64,000 nucleotides of DNA. It comes from Catenovulum sp. 2E275 (lineage in GTDB: Bacteria; Pseudomonadota; Gammaproteobacteria; Enterobacterales; Alteromonadaceae). Within the stretch, counting starts at the first letter, position 1; every line of letters begins with the position of its first letter. This document shows positions 19,642 through 30,008 of this stretch, piece after piece. The notes beneath the pieces were generated by a model that did no database searches, was not told where the DNA came from, and saw only the letters and a list, made by a program, of their open reading frames with translations. The position numbers and the translations under genes were made by a program. The stretch lies in the NCBI RefSeq assembly GCF_025515275.1, contig NZ_JAOPFU010000003.1:1-64000 (forward strand), written 5' to 3'.

Positions 19642-20151
19642 CTAGAAAGCAGATGTGTCTTGGAATAAACCTACTTTTAAATCTTTCGCTTCGTAAATAA
19701 CTTTTCCATCTACTGCAACACTGCCATCGGCAATGCCCATATAGAGTTTGCGTTTAATAACACGCTTCATATCAATACGATAAGTTACTTTTTTTGCAGT
19801 TGGTAAAATTTGACCTGTGAATTTAACTTCACCCACACCTAATGCACGGCCTCGACCCGGACCACCACACCAGCCTAAGAAAAAGCCAACTAATTGCCAC
19901 ATTGCATCTAAGCCTAAACAGCCTGGCATAACCGGATCGCCCGGAAAATGACAATCAAAAAACCATAAATCAGGGGTAATATCTAATTCAGCTTCAATAT
20001 ATCCTTTACCTGCGCTACCACCATCTTCAGTAATGCTGACAATTCTGTCCATCATTAACATATTTGGTGCTGGTAATTGGCTGTTTCCCGGGCCAAATAG
20101 TTCGCCACGGCTACAAGCTAAAAGCTCTTCTTTGTTAAAACTATTTTTCAT
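19642..20151 (-). CDS. fabA: 3-hydroxydecanoyl-ACP dehydratase/isomerase
   Basis: 169 aa hot-dog-fold enzyme that introduces the cis double bond of anaerobic-type unsaturated fatty acid synthesis. Catalytic His lies in [12 protein letters not shown] and Asp in [23 protein letters not shown] and the [12 protein letters not shown] tail are nearly identical to E. coli FabA (171 aa). The start is ATG 20151 ([10 protein letters not shown]); an in-frame TTG three codons earlier is not needed. It has its own promoter with a FabR-like operator at 20196-20213. Confidence 0.97.
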   Translation of the reverse strand: MKNSFNKEELLACSRGELFGPGNSQLPAPNMLMMDRIVSITEDGGSAGKGYIEAELDITPDLWFFDCHFPGDPVMPGCLGLDAMWQLVGFFLGWCGGPGRGRALGVGEVKFTGQILPTAKKVTYRIDMKRVIKRKLYMGIADGSVAVDGKVIYEAKDLKVGLFQDTSAF

Positions 20152-20190
20152 TAGTATCAATCTATATTAGGTTCAAGAAATTTCGCGCAT

Positions 20191-20219
20191 ACTTTAGCGA
20201 ACAGGTGTTAGCTAAACAA
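20191..20219 (-). promoter_or_regulatory. fabA promoter with FabR-type operator
   Basis: The palindrome AGCGAACAGGTGTTAGCT (20196-20213) agrees with the gammaproteobacterial FabR consensus AGCGTACACGTGTTCGCT at 15 of 18 positions. On the minus strand it fills the 17-bp spacer between -35 TTGTTT (20219-20214) and -10 TAAAGT (20196-20191). A bound repressor would block RNA polymerase directly. The binding protein is inferred from the motif; fabR itself is not in the window. Confidence 0.8.
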
Positions 20220-20234
20220 GTCTAATTGCTCAAT

Positions 20235-21851
20235 TTACCGGCTTTTTGTGAAAAAAAGTGCTAATTTTTTTAAAATAGAGCGGGATTGTTCCAGCTCTTG
20301 ACCAAAATGTTCAAGCTCTTCTCTCACTTTAGCAAATAAACTCTCGCCATCGTCAGACTCTGCCGGTAAGCCAGTTAAAATGTCTGCCGCTTCTGTGACG
20401 TGTTTGATTGCATGAATTTTTAAACTCCCTTGGCTCACCGCATTTAAAATATCGCTGCTTAAATTCAGGTGAGTTACATTAGCGTGCGGGATAATAATAT
20501 GGTGAGTTTGCATTGGCGCTTTTAATTTTGCTAATACGTAATAGCCTTCAATTTTTAAATCGACCCCACCAACTGCCAATACATTACCTAACTGATCAAT
20601 TGCCCCTGTTAACGCTACATTTTGCCTGATTGGCACATTTGAAATAGCCGAAAGTAGGGCATATAACTCAGCCAATGAAGCACTGTCACCATCTACCTCA
20701 TGATAAGATTGTTCAAATACAATATTAGAAGAAATTGGCAGCGGCTCATTTTTAGCAAAAGCTCGGGAAACAAACGATGATAAAATCATCATCGCTTTTG
20801 CGTGAATATTACCGCCCAGCTCTGATTTGCGTTCAATATCGCCAATATCACCTTCGCCAACAAAGATATTAGCAGTAATTCTAGAAGGTTCACCAAATTC
20901 AGCCAGCGCGGTTTCTACAACGGTTAGCCCATTGATTTGGCCAACAACTTCGCCGCTAAAATCGACTTTAATTGTATTTTTTAATATTTGTTCAAAGTTA
21001 TATAAGCGGCTGGATGAATTAAACCCATTTATATCCTGCACCGCTAATTCAACATCGGCTTGACTAAAGTTTGGGTTAAGTCGGCTGAATAAACGTTTGA
21101 GATAAGTTAAATCAAGTGAAAACCAATTTTGTTCTTCAACCAAACGGGCTTGTGCCCAAATTAAGCTGTTTAATTGCTCATCGGTTAACTGGGTTTTAAA
21201 ACTGGTTTGAATAAAGTCTTTAAATGCAGGCAAGGTTTCTGCTTTTAATTCAGCAATGTGATCGGCTTCATTAATTTCATCTGCACATTTTTGTGCCAAA
21301 GAAGGTAATAAATAACAAATGGCTTGTAATGATTCATAATCACCAGTGATGATGATAGTGCGATCAAAACGGATTTGTTTATGACGAAAATGAGGTTGAA
21401 TATTTTGTGCTTGTTCATCATTTAATAACCATCTTGTTGAAAAGCAGCGGTTGGAAATCATTTTTCCGATTAAATCTAATAACTTTTCGTCTTGTAATAA
21501 AGTTTGAGCCGACAAAATGCAACTTTGTTGCGGATTATCAAATAAAGCACCTGATTTAAACGTATATTTGCCATTAATATTGGCTTGAAAATGGCCAATT
21601 AAATACTCAACAGAGCTTAGCTCAAAGTGTTGTTGTGCAAAACCAAGCCAGTTTAAATACGGGATAACAGGGTAGTTTGCTGTTAATAAATAAACATCAA
21701 AGTGCTGATACTCAACTTTCTCAATAAATTGAGTAAGTTGAGGTAGTAATAAATGTTGATTCAGTGGTTTGTTTTGCAAACTTAATTGCATTTTTGCAAT
21801 TTTAGCCTGAACACTCAACTGCTCTAAACTCAGGGCCATGCTGTTGGTCAT
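20235..21851 (-). CDS. ycbZ: Lon-like (S16) protease-family protein YcbZ/LonH
   Basis: 538 aa from ATG 21851 (MTNSMALSLEQ; GAG upstream). An upstream in-frame extension of 36 residues is cysteine- and aromatic-rich and implausible. The C-terminal half is a Lon protease domain with a Ser in VDGDSASLAEL and a Lys in VDLKIEGYY, the Ser-Lys dyad. The N-terminal half is a degenerate AAA-like region without a clear Walker A. E. coli YcbZ (586 aa) sits in the same place beside fabA and has been linked to ribosome-associated functions. The gene lies upstream of fabA on the same strand, but fabA has its own promoter. Confidence 0.9.
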   Translation of the reverse strand: MTNSMALSLEQLSVQAKIAKMQLSLQNKPLNQHLLLPQLTQFIEKVEYQHFDVYLLTANYPVIPYLNWLGFAQQHFELSSVEYLIGHFQANINGKYTFKSGALFDNPQQSCILSAQTLLQDEKLLDLIGKMISNRCFSTRWLLNDEQAQNIQPHFRHKQIRFDRTIIITGDYESLQAICYLLPSLAQKCADEINEADHIAELKAETLPAFKDFIQTSFKTQLTDEQLNSLIWAQARLVEEQNWFSLDLTYLKRLFSRLNPNFSQADVELAVQDINGFNSSSRLYNFEQILKNTIKVDFSGEVVGQINGLTVVETALAEFGEPSRITANIFVGEGDIGDIERKSELGGNIHAKAMMILSSFVSRAFAKNEPLPISSNIVFEQSYHEVDGDSASLAELYALLSAISNVPIRQNVALTGAIDQLGNVLAVGGVDLKIEGYYVLAKLKAPMQTHHIIIPHANVTHLNLSSDILNAVSQGSLKIHAIKHVTEAADILTGLPAESDDGESLFAKVREELEHFGQELEQSRSILKKLALFFTKSR

Positions 21852-22010
21852 TAAGCAACTCTTTAAAATAAAATAGCTATTTTTGATAATATTAAACGCA
21901 TTATAACCGCAAAGGGTCAAAAAAACAGTTTTGTTCTGCGGACAACAGTATCGACACAAGGGGAATATCTAGGTATGATCCCGACTCATTTTTATGACTA
22001 AAATACGCAT

Positions 22011-22032
22011 GTGACCCTTGGTATGTGGTCAC
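22011..22032 (+). promoter_or_regulatory. thrS translational operator mimicking tRNA-Thr anticodon arm
   Basis: A perfect 6-bp stem GTGACC/GGTCAC (22011-22016, 22027-22032) encloses CTTGGTATGT. Bases 22014-22023, ACCCTTGGTA, equal the 5' stem and loop of the E. coli tRNA-Thr(GGU) anticodon arm as I recall it. The hairpin ends 19 nt before the thrS ATG, where E. coli operator domain 2 lies. By analogy ThrRS binds it and blocks its own translation. Confidence 0.75.
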
Positions 22033-22051
22033 CACTGGAAAAGGATAAATA

Positions 22052-23965
22052 ATGCCTATAATTACTTTGCCTGACGGCAGCCAACGAGAATTTGAAAACC
22101 CAGTTACACCTATGCAAGTTGCTGAATCTATTGGCCCTGGTTTAGCCAAAGCAACGATTGCAGGTCGGGTTGACGGAACTCGCGTTGATGCTTGTGACTT
22201 AATTGAAAAAGACGCAGCGTTAGAACTCATCACTGCTAAAGATGAAGATGGCCTTGAGATTATTAGACACTCTTGTGCTCACTTATTAGGGCATGCAATT
22301 AAGCAGCTTTGGCCAAATGTAAAAATGGCAATCGGTCCAACCATTGATAATGGTTTTTATTATGATGTGGACTTAGAGCATTCAATTACCCAAGAAGACA
22401 TTCAAGCACTTGAAAAAAGAATGTTAGAGCTAGCTAAAACTAACTATCCAGTTGAGAAAAAGGTTGTTAGCTGGCAAGAAGCGCGCGATGCATTTGCTGC
22501 ACGTGGCGAAAGCTATAAAATTGAAATTTTAGACCAAAATATCAGCAAAGATGACAAACCGGGTTTGTATCATCACGAAGAATATATTGATATGTGCCGT
22601 GGTCCGCATGTACCTAATATGAAGTTCTGCCATCATTTTAAATTAATGAAAGTTGCTGGTGCTTACTGGCGCGGTAACTCAGACAATAAAATGTTGCAGC
22701 GTATTTATGGCACAGCTTGGGCTGATAAAAAACAACTTGCAGCTTATTTAAAACGATTAGAAGAAGCTGAAAAGCGTGATCACAGAAAAATTGGTAAAGC
22801 GCTAGACTTATTTCACTGGCAAGAAGAAGCGCCAGGTATGGTCTTTTGGCATAATGACGGCTGGACGATTTATCGTGAGTTGGAAGATTTTGTTCGTATA
22901 AAATTACGTGAATATGATTATCAGGAAGTGAAAGGTCCAATGATGATGGACAGAACACTTTGGGAAAAGTCTGGTCACTGGGATAAATACGCAGACAATA
23001 TGTTCACAACTGAATCAGAAAAACGGGAATATGCAATTAAACCAATGAACTGCCCAGGGCATGTTCAAATTTTTAATCAAGGGTTAAAATCATACCGTGA
23101 TTTACCACTGCGTATGGCTGAATTTGGCTGTTGTCACCGTAATGAACCATCTGGTGCGTTACATGGCTTAATGCGTGTACGTGGTTTTACTCAGGATGAT
23201 GCTCATATTTTCTGTACTGAAGAACAAGTACAGGATGAAGTGAGTAGCTGTATTAAAATGGTTTACGATACATACCAAACATTTGGTTTTGCTAATGTTG
23301 CAGTTAAATTATCAACTCGTCCAGAAAAGCGCATTGGTGATGATGCCATGTGGGACAGAGCTGAGTCTGCATTAGTTGAAGCATTAAAAGCTAATGAGAT
23401 TGAATTTGAATTTCAACATGGCGAAGGTGCATTCTATGGCCCTAAAATTGAATTTACACTTTATGACTGTTTAGACAGAGCATGGCAGTGTGGTACGATT
23501 CAGTTAGACTTTGCTTTACCTGAGCGTTTAGGTGCAAGTTATGTGTCTGAAAATAATGATCGTAAAATTCCGGTGATGATCCATCGTGCTATTTTAGGAT
23601 CAATTGAACGTTTTATCGGTATTTTAACTGAAGAATATGCCGGACATTTTCCAACTTGGTTGGCACCACAACAGGCAGTTATTTTGAATATAACTGATAA
23701 ACAAGCTGACTATTGCCAAAAAGTTGCTAAAATATTGAACGAAAATGGATTTAGAGCCTCTGCCGACTTGAGAAATGAGAAGATTGGCTTTAAAATCCGT
23801 GAACATACATTAAAGCGTGTCCCTTATATGTTAGTTGTAGGTGACAAAGAGCTTGAAAGTGGTCAAATCGCTGTCCGTTCACGTAAAGGTGATGATTTAG
23901 GCAGTATTTCTGTAGAAGAGTTTATTGCTCGTCTACAAAACGATGTTGACAATAAAGTTTTATAA
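22052..23965 (+). CDS. thrS: Threonyl-tRNA synthetase
   Basis: 637 aa class II synthetase. Domains in order: N-terminal TGS (about 1-62); the editing domain with [10 protein letters not shown] and CRGPH; the catalytic core with class II motifs ([33 protein letters not shown]-type motif 2, [11 protein letters not shown] motif 3) and zinc ligands including Cys in [10 protein letters not shown]; and a C-terminal anticodon-binding domain from about 535. ATG 22052 follows GGAAAAGGA. It heads the conserved thrS-infC-rpmI-rplT cluster and is preceded by a tRNA-like hairpin. Confidence 0.98.
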   Translation: MPIITLPDGSQREFENPVTPMQVAESIGPGLAKATIAGRVDGTRVDACDLIEKDAALELITAKDEDGLEIIRHSCAHLLGHAIKQLWPNVKMAIGPTIDNGFYYDVDLEHSITQEDIQALEKRMLELAKTNYPVEKKVVSWQEARDAFAARGESYKIEILDQNISKDDKPGLYHHEEYIDMCRGPHVPNMKFCHHFKLMKVAGAYWRGNSDNKMLQRIYGTAWADKKQLAAYLKRLEEAEKRDHRKIGKALDLFHWQEEAPGMVFWHNDGWTIYRELEDFVRIKLREYDYQEVKGPMMMDRTLWEKSGHWDKYADNMFTTESEKREYAIKPMNCPGHVQIFNQGLKSYRDLPLRMAEFGCCHRNEPSGALHGLMRVRGFTQDDAHIFCTEEQVQDEVSSCIKMVYDTYQTFGFANVAVKLSTRPEKRIGDDAMWDRAESALVEALKANEIEFEFQHGEGAFYGPKIEFTLYDCLDRAWQCGTIQLDFALPERLGASYVSENNDRKIPVMIHRAILGSIERFIGILTEEYAGHFPTWLAPQQAVILNITDKQADYCQKVAKILNENGFRASADLRNEKIGFKIREHTLKRVPYMLVVGDKELESGQIAVRSRKGDDLGSISVEEFIARLQNDVDNKVL

Positions 23966-23984
23966 TCTCGTGGAGGAATGAACC

Positions 23985-24524
23985 ATTAAAGGTGGTAGAA
24001 AAGGCCCTGAAGCAGGCAAAGCACGTATTAACGAAGAAATCGATGCAAAAGAAGTGCGCTTAATCGGCGCGGACGGAGAGCAAGCTGGAGTTGTTTCATT
24101 GCGCGCAGCGCAAGAGGCCGCCGATGAAGCTAAATTAGATTTAGTTGAAATCAGCCCGAATGCACAGCCGCCGGTTTGCCGCGTGATGGACTATGGTAAG
24201 TTCCTTTACGAAAAGAGTAAAACTGCTAAAGAGCAGAAGAAAAAGCAAAAACAGGTTCAGGTTAAGGAAATTAAATTCCGTCCTGGAACTGATGTGGGCG
24301 ACTATCAGGTAAAACTACGCAACCTGAGGCGCTTTATAGAAGACGGTGATAAAGCTAAAGTAACGATTCGTTTTCGCGGTCGAGAAATGGCACACCAAGA
24401 GATTGGCATTGAAATGATGAATCGTGTTAAAGACGATTTAGCTGACATTGCCCAGTGTGAGTCTTTCCCTAAAAGGGTAGAAGGCCGCCAGATGATCATG
24501 GTGTTAGCCCCGTCTAAAAAGTAG
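23985..24524 (+). CDS. infC: Translation initiation factor IF-3 (AUU start)
   Basis: 179 aa starting at ATT 23985, with GGAGG at 23972-23976, eight bases upstream. The initial codons give (M)[20 protein letters not shown], matching the N-terminus of E. coli IF3, which also begins at AUU. The first in-frame ordinary start would delete the conserved N-terminal residues. The N-domain ([18 protein letters not shown]), lysine-rich linker ([20 protein letters not shown]) and C-domain ([12 protein letters not shown]) are complete. The rare start lets IF3, which discriminates against non-canonical starts, repress its own synthesis. Confidence 0.95.
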   Translation: MKGGRKGPEAGKARINEEIDAKEVRLIGADGEQAGVVSLRAAQEAADEAKLDLVEISPNAQPPVCRVMDYGKFLYEKSKTAKEQKKKQKQVQVKEIKFRPGTDVGDYQVKLRNLRRFIEDGDKAKVTIRFRGREMAHQEIGIEMMNRVKDDLADIAQCESFPKRVEGRQMIMVLAPSKK

Positions 24525-24530
24525 TGTAGT

Positions 24531-24569
24531 CATGGTTTAAAGTAATTAATGTTGAGTTAATTCACCATG
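24531..24569 (+). promoter_or_regulatory. infC-rpmI intergenic stem-loop, candidate L20 leader
   Basis: CATGGT (24531-24536) pairs with ACCATG (24564-24569), and inside it AATTAA (24544-24549) pairs with TTAATT (24557-24562). It ends 35 nt before the rpmI ATG. In E. coli, L20 represses rpmI translation through RNA structures in this interval; the role here is inferred from position. Confidence 0.45.
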
Positions 24570-24604
24570 CTATATTTTGTTAATTGACAATGCGGAGTAG
24601 CGAA

Positions 24605-24802
24605 ATGTCAAAAATTAAAAGTCATAGAGGTGCTGCAAAGCGCTTCAAAAAAACAGGCAACGGCGGCTTTAAGTGTAAGCAGTCTCACTTACGTCACATC
24701 TTGACTAAGAAGAGCTCTAAGCGTAAGCGTCACTTACGTGCGAAAACTCAAGTACATCAGAATGATGTTCCATTAATCGTACGCATGTTACCATACGCAT
24801 AA
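24605..24802 (+). CDS. rpmI: 50S ribosomal protein L35
   Basis: 65 aa, very basic: [20 protein letters not shown] at the N-terminus and the typical RHLRAKTQV and LIVRMLPYA end. Start at ATG 24605 (GGAG at 24595); seven upstream codons that are open are not part of the family. It is followed by rplT after 14 bp in the classical L35-L20 operon. Confidence 0.97.
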   Translation: MSKIKSHRGAAKRFKKTGNGGFKCKQSHLRHILTKKSSKRKRHLRAKTQVHQNDVPLIVRMLPYA

Positions 24803-24816
24803 GAGGAGACTGAACA

Positions 24817-25173
24817 ATGCCTAGAGTTAAACGTGGTGTAACTGCACGCGCAGCACACAAAAAAGTATTGAAGCAGGCTAAAGGCTATTATGGTGCCCGC
24901 AGTCGTGTATATCGTGTAGCAGTTCAGGCTGTTACTAAAGCTGGTCAATATGCTTACCGTGACCGTCGTCAGCGTAAACGTCAATTCCGTCAATTATGGA
25001 TTGCTCGTATCAATGCTGCTTCTCGTCAAAACGGTTTATCATACAGCCGTTTCATCAATGGTTTGAAAAAAGCATCTGTTGAAATCGATCGTAAGATCTT
25101 AGCTGATATCGCGGTATACGATAAAGCAACTTTCACTGCATTAGTAGAGAAAGCAAAAGAAGCTTTAGCTTAA
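24817..25173 (+). CDS. rplT: 50S ribosomal protein L20
   Basis: 118 aa, the normal length. [20 protein letters not shown] and [14 protein letters not shown] are family signatures; the basic N-terminal extension threads into 23S rRNA and the C-terminal globular domain is the autoregulatory one in E. coli. ATG preceded by AGAGGAG. An intrinsic terminator ends the cluster at 25198-25223. Confidence 0.98.
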   Translation: MPRVKRGVTARAAHKKVLKQAKGYYGARSRVYRVAVQAVTKAGQYAYRDRRQRKRQFRQLWIARINAASRQNGLSYSRFINGLKKASVEIDRKILADIAVYDKATFTALVEKAKEALA

Positions 25174-25197
25174 TATTTTAAAGCTTGAGACTTTTTG

Positions 25198-25223
25198 AAA
25201 AAGGGCTGAAAGGCCCTTTTTTT
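25198..25223 (+). terminator. Terminator after rplT
   Basis: AAAAAGGGC-TGAAAG-GCCCTTTTTTT: short GC stem plus seven T residues. Confidence 0.92.
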
Positions 25224-25419
25224 GTGCCTATAATTTAGAAGCTAGAATCGTTTCCATCAATTTTGAATCTTGAAACTGGTTTTTAGGTCGATGTTTACAC
25301 CGTTAAATCATTAAATTAATTAATTTGCAGTATGTTAATACTTAGCCCTGTTTTGACCATTCAAAATAAATGGGAAAAGCGCTCAACATTAAAAACCGAA
25401 AAAATTAATAGGAGTGATT

Positions 25420-25974
25420 ATGTCTAAATCTATTCTGATCCCCGTTGCTCATGGCAGTGAAGAAATCGAAATTGTTTGTTTAGCCGATACCCTCAGAAGA
25501 GCGGAGTTTGCAGTTACTTTAGCATCCGTTGAAACTGAATTAACACTTAATTGCAGCCGTAAAGTTAAAATTGAAGCGGATTGCTTTTTTGCGGATGTTG
25601 TAGAACAAAATTTTGATTTAATTGTGATTCCCGGTGGTGTTGAGGGGAGTGAAACCTTATCCCAAACTTCTCAATTAACGGCAAAACTTAAATCTCAGCA
25701 TGAAAAAAGCGGTTATATTGCGGCAATGTGTGCGGCTCCGGCTGTTGTTTTTGCTCGTCATTATATTGCAGTTGAAAGGTTAATGACGGCACATCCTGCA
25801 TTTTTTAATAAATTACACAAACCCGCATCACCAGAGTTAAGAGTTGTTGTCGATAAAAATTGTATTACCAGCCAAGCACCGGGCACTGCGATTGAATTTG
25901 CTTTGGTTTTAATCGAATTATTAGCCGGTCGAGAATTAGCTGAAAAAGTCGCTCAACCCATGTTGGTTAAATAG
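25420..25974 (+). CDS. yajL: DJ-1/PfpI family protein, YajL type
   Basis: 184 aa. Conserved Glu15 (HGSEEIE) and the reactive cysteine Cys104 in AAMCAAPAVV form the DJ-1 active site; VIPGGVEGSE and SQAPGTAIEFALVLIE are YajL-like. Proteins of this group act as oxidative-stress chaperones and have been reported as glyoxalase or deglycase enzymes, which is debated. Start is ATG 25420 with GGAG five bases upstream; an in-frame GTG at 25414 overlaps the ribosome-binding region. It sits alone between rplT and pheS, an unusual place. Confidence 0.9.
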   Translation: MSKSILIPVAHGSEEIEIVCLADTLRRAEFAVTLASVETELTLNCSRKVKIEADCFFADVVEQNFDLIVIPGGVEGSETLSQTSQLTAKLKSQHEKSGYIAAMCAAPAVVFARHYIAVERLMTAHPAFFNKLHKPASPELRVVVDKNCITSQAPGTAIEFALVLIELLAGRELAEKVAQPMLVK

Positions 25975-26076
25975 CCTGTTTAGCGCAATTAACTCTGATA
26001 AATATTAAAAAAACTTGTGTTTGTTTATAACTATTTAGGCTAAAAATCAGTTAGAATACGGGTTTCATTTTTGCTG

Positions 26077-26127
26077 GTTAATTTATTTCTAAATACTTTC
26101 AAATTCAACATTTAGAAATAAGTTAAC
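26077..26127 (+). promoter_or_regulatory. Stem-loop in the pheST leader
   Basis: GTTAATTTATTTCTAAAT (26077-26094) pairs with ATTTAGAAATAAGTTAAC (26110-26127), 34 nt before the pheS ATG. No run of T follows, so it is not a standard terminator. A 14-codon frame starting at TTG 26071 and ending at 26115 holds three Phe codons, but it has no ribosome-binding site. Confidence 0.5.
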
Positions 26128-26131
26128 TTAA

Positions 26132-27142
<1,011 letters not shown>

Positions 27143-27165
27143 CCAGTTAAGAGTTTGGAGAGATT

Positions 27166-29547
27166 ATGAAGTTTAGTGAATCATGGTTACGCGAATGGGT
27201 TAACCCACAAGTTAGCAGCGAAACCTTAATAGAACAGATTACAATGGCCGGTTTAGAGGTCGATTCGGTTGAACCGGTTGCTGGTGAGTTTTCTGGCGTT
27301 GTTGTGGGGAAAGTAGTTGAGTGCGGACCACACCCAGATGCTGAAAAGCTGCAAGTGACTAAAATTGATGTTGGCGCAGAAGAGTTATTAGACATTGTTT
27401 GTGGTGCTAAAAATTGCCGATTAGGTTTAACGGTTGCAGTTGCAACAATTGGCGCAGTATTACCTGGCAACTTTAAAATTAAAAAAGCTAAATTACGCGG
27501 AGTCCCTTCATTTGGAATGTTATGTTCAGAAGCTGAACTTGGCATGGCTGACGAAGCACCGGGGATTATGGAGTTACCACAAGATGCGGTAATTGGTACT
27601 GATGTTCGTGAATATTTAAAGTTAAACGATAAAATTATTGAAGTCGATTTAACGCCAAACCGCTCAGATTGTTTAGGCATTAAAGGTCTAGCCCGTGAAG
27701 TTGGGGTATTAAACAATTTAGATGTTAACGAACCGAATATTGAAGAAGTGGCAGCAAGCATTGCGACTAAAGTTGCGGTTAATTTAAATGCTGGTTCTGC
27801 TTGTACCCGTTATTTAGGCAGAGTGGTTGAAGGTGTTGATGTGCGTGTTCCATCACCTTTATGGTTAGTTGAAAAACTACGCCGCAGTGGTATTCGTAGT
27901 GTTGATGCGATTGTTGATGTAACCAACTATGTGATGTTGGAGCTGGGCCAGCCAATGCATGCATTTGATTTGGCAAAAATAGACGGCGGTATTCAGGTTC
28001 GTTTTGCTAAACAAGATGAAGCGTTAACTTTATTAGATGGTAATGAAGTTAAACTAAAAGATAATACGCTAGTGATTGCTGATGATAACAAAGCATTAGC
28101 TATGGCTGGTATTTTTGGTGGTGAGCAATCTGGTGTTGCTGAAAGCACACAAAATATTTTACTAGAAAGCGCATTTTTTGCGCCAGATGCAATTATGGGC
28201 AAAGCTCGTCAGTATGGTTTACATACTGATTCATCTCACCGATTTGAACGTGGCGTGGATACTCAAATTCAGCGTCAGGCGATTGAACGTGCAACTGCAT
28301 TAATTTTAGAGATTTGTGGTGGTCAGGCAGGTGAAGTTGTTTGTGCACAAGCCCAAGCTGATGAACCGGCTCAGGTGAGTTTACGCGCGAGTGCATTAAG
28401 CCGCCGTTTAGGCATTGAAATTGCCCAAACCCAAGTGACGGAAATTTTAACCCGCTTAGGTTTGCAGCCTCAATTAAATGGTGAAACTTGGCATTGTATT
28501 GTACCGAGCTACCGTTTTGATATTTCAATTGAAGAAGATTTAATTGAAGAAGTTGCCCGTGTTTTTGGTTATAACAATATTGCGAATATTGCGCCTCAGG
28601 CTCAATTAACTATGCGTAAGCATGATGAATCTAAGTTTAGTTTAAACAAGGTTCGTAACAGCTTAATTACCTTAGGATATCAGGAAGCAATTACTTATTC
28701 ATTTGTCGATCCAAAAGCACAACAAGCTTTGTATCCAAATCAAGAAAGCTTAATTTTACCAAACCCAATTTCGGCTGATATGTCGGCAATGCGATTAGGT
28801 TTATTACCGGGGTTATTATCAGCAGTTGCTTATAATCAAAACCGTCAGCAGGCTAGAGTACGTTTGTTTGAGTCTGGATTAAAATTTATCCCAGATCAAA
28901 ATGCTGAAAATGGCATTCGTCAGGTGCCTGTTTTAGGGGCTGTTATTAGTGGTTTACGCAGTGGCGAACACTGGAATTTAGAAACCGCAGTAGTTGATTT
29001 TTATGATATTAAAGGCGATTTAGAAGCTTTATTACGTTTAACTGGCGAGTTTGAACAGTACGAATTTAAAGCTCAAGAACATTCTGCCTTGCATCCTGGT
29101 CAATCGGCTGCTATTTATAAAAATGGAGAGCAGGTTGGTTTTGTTGGCGCGATACATCCGCAAGCATTAAAACCGGTTGGTTTAAAGCAAAAAGCATTTG
29201 TATTTGAAATTGAATTATCGGCGTTATTAAGCGCTAATATTCCGTCTGCTAAACCTGTTTCTAAATTTCCATCAATTCGTCGTGATTTAGCCTTTATTGT
29301 TAAACAAGACGTTGAAATTGGGAAAATCTTAACAGAAATCAAAAAAGTTGGCTCAAATCAACTGGTTGAACTAAACTTATTTGACGTATACCAAGGTTCT
29401 GGTATATCTTCTGATGAGAAGAGTTTTGCAGTGTCCTTAGTTTTACAGGATGTTGAAAAAACTCTTGAAGATAGTGAAATTTCAGTAATCACTGATACAG
29501 TGATTAATACTTTAAACGCGCAATTTGGTGCCACACTGAGAGATTAG
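27166..29547 (+). CDS. pheT: Phenylalanyl-tRNA synthetase beta subunit
   Basis: 793 aa. Domains: N-terminal B1 with embedded tRNA-binding OB fold ([20 protein letters not shown]), B3/B4 editing region ([20 protein letters not shown]), the class II-like B6-B7 core, and a C-terminal ferredoxin-fold anticodon-binding domain ([17 protein letters not shown]). Length is as in E. coli (795). ATG follows GGAGAG. ihfA starts 5 bp after its stop, as in enterobacteria. Confidence 0.97.
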   Translation: MKFSESWLREWVNPQVSSETLIEQITMAGLEVDSVEPVAGEFSGVVVGKVVECGPHPDAEKLQVTKIDVGAEELLDIVCGAKNCRLGLTVAVATIGAVLPGNFKIKKAKLRGVPSFGMLCSEAELGMADEAPGIMELPQDAVIGTDVREYLKLNDKIIEVDLTPNRSDCLGIKGLAREVGVLNNLDVNEPNIEEVAASIATKVAVNLNAGSACTRYLGRVVEGVDVRVPSPLWLVEKLRRSGIRSVDAIVDVTNYVMLELGQPMHAFDLAKIDGGIQVRFAKQDEALTLLDGNEVKLKDNTLVIADDNKALAMAGIFGGEQSGVAESTQNILLESAFFAPDAIMGKARQYGLHTDSSHRFERGVDTQIQRQAIERATALILEICGGQAGEVVCAQAQADEPAQVSLRASALSRRLGIEIAQTQVTEILTRLGLQPQLNGETWHCIVPSYRFDISIEEDLIEEVARVFGYNNIANIAPQAQLTMRKHDESKFSLNKVRNSLITLGYQEAITYSFVDPKAQQALYPNQESLILPNPISADMSAMRLGLLPGLLSAVAYNQNRQQARVRLFESGLKFIPDQNAENGIRQVPVLGAVISGLRSGEHWNLETAVVDFYDIKGDLEALLRLTGEFEQYEFKAQEHSALHPGQSAAIYKNGEQVGFVGAIHPQALKPVGLKQKAFVFEIELSALLSANIPSAKPVSKFPSIRRDLAFIVKQDVEIGKILTEIKKVGSNQLVELNLFDVYQGSGISSDEKSFAVSLVLQDVEKTLEDSEISVITDTVINTLNAQFGATLRD

Positions 29548-29552
29548 TAGAT

Positions 29553-29855
29553 ATGGCGTTAACTAAAGCCGAAATAGCTGAACATTTATTTGAGAAGTTA
29601 GGCATTAATAAAAAAGATGCTAAAGATTTAGTCGAACTATTCTTTGAAGAAATTCGCGCGTCACTTGAGCGTGGAGAGCAGGTTAAGTTGTCAGGTTTTG
29701 GCAACTTTGATTTGCGCGACAAAGCTGAGCGACCGGGAAGAAATCCGAAGACGGGTGAAGATATTCCAATCACAGCTCGTCGAGTTGTGACTTTTAAACC
29801 GGGTCAAAAACTAAAAAACCGAGTTGAAAAGTCATTAGCTGATAAAGCAGAATAA
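29553..29855 (+). CDS. ihfA: Integration host factor subunit alpha
   Basis: 100 aa HU-family DNA-bending protein. [30 protein letters not shown] and the beta-arm [12 protein letters not shown] with the intercalating proline identify the alpha subunit. It pairs with IhfB, encoded at 61367. Co-transcribed with pheST; a strong terminator follows. Confidence 0.97.
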   Translation: MALTKAEIAEHLFEKLGINKKDAKDLVELFFEEIRASLERGEQVKLSGFGNFDLRDKAERPGRNPKTGEDIPITARRVVTFKPGQKLKNRVEKSLADKAE

Positions 29856-29864
29856 GTTAAGCAT

Positions 29865-29894
29865 TAAAAAACCAGTCAATTGACTGGTTTTTTT
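29865..29894 (+). terminator. Terminator after ihfA
   Basis: AAAAAACCAGTCA pairs with TGACTGGTTTTTTT around the central AATT; also usable from the asnS side. Confidence 0.92.
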
Positions 29895-29938
29895 ATCGCT
29901 TTATTTTGTTGCTTTAAGCTGGTTAAAGCCGCTTATTG

Positions 29939-29971
29939 AACCCAGATAAAACAGACTATTTTATCTGGGTT
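29939..29971. terminator. Perfect hairpin downstream of asnS
   Basis: AACCCAGATAAAA (29939-29951) and TTTTATCTGGGTT (29959-29971), a 13-bp perfect stem with a 7-nt loop. It lies 37 bp after the asnS stop on the minus strand. No T run follows, so termination is uncertain. Confidence 0.55.
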
Positions 29972-30008
29972 AATTGCAGTTCTATTTTGACACGCTTAAT
30001 ATTGGCAA

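Noticed and set aside
26071-26115. pheM-like leader peptide before pheS
   Set aside because: It needs a TTG start with no ribosome-binding site and lacks a following terminator; kept only as a remark.
27147-27761. 204-codon open frame opposite pheT
   Set aside because: Serine-, threonine- and asparagine-rich shadow composition typical of antisense frames; pheT is certain.
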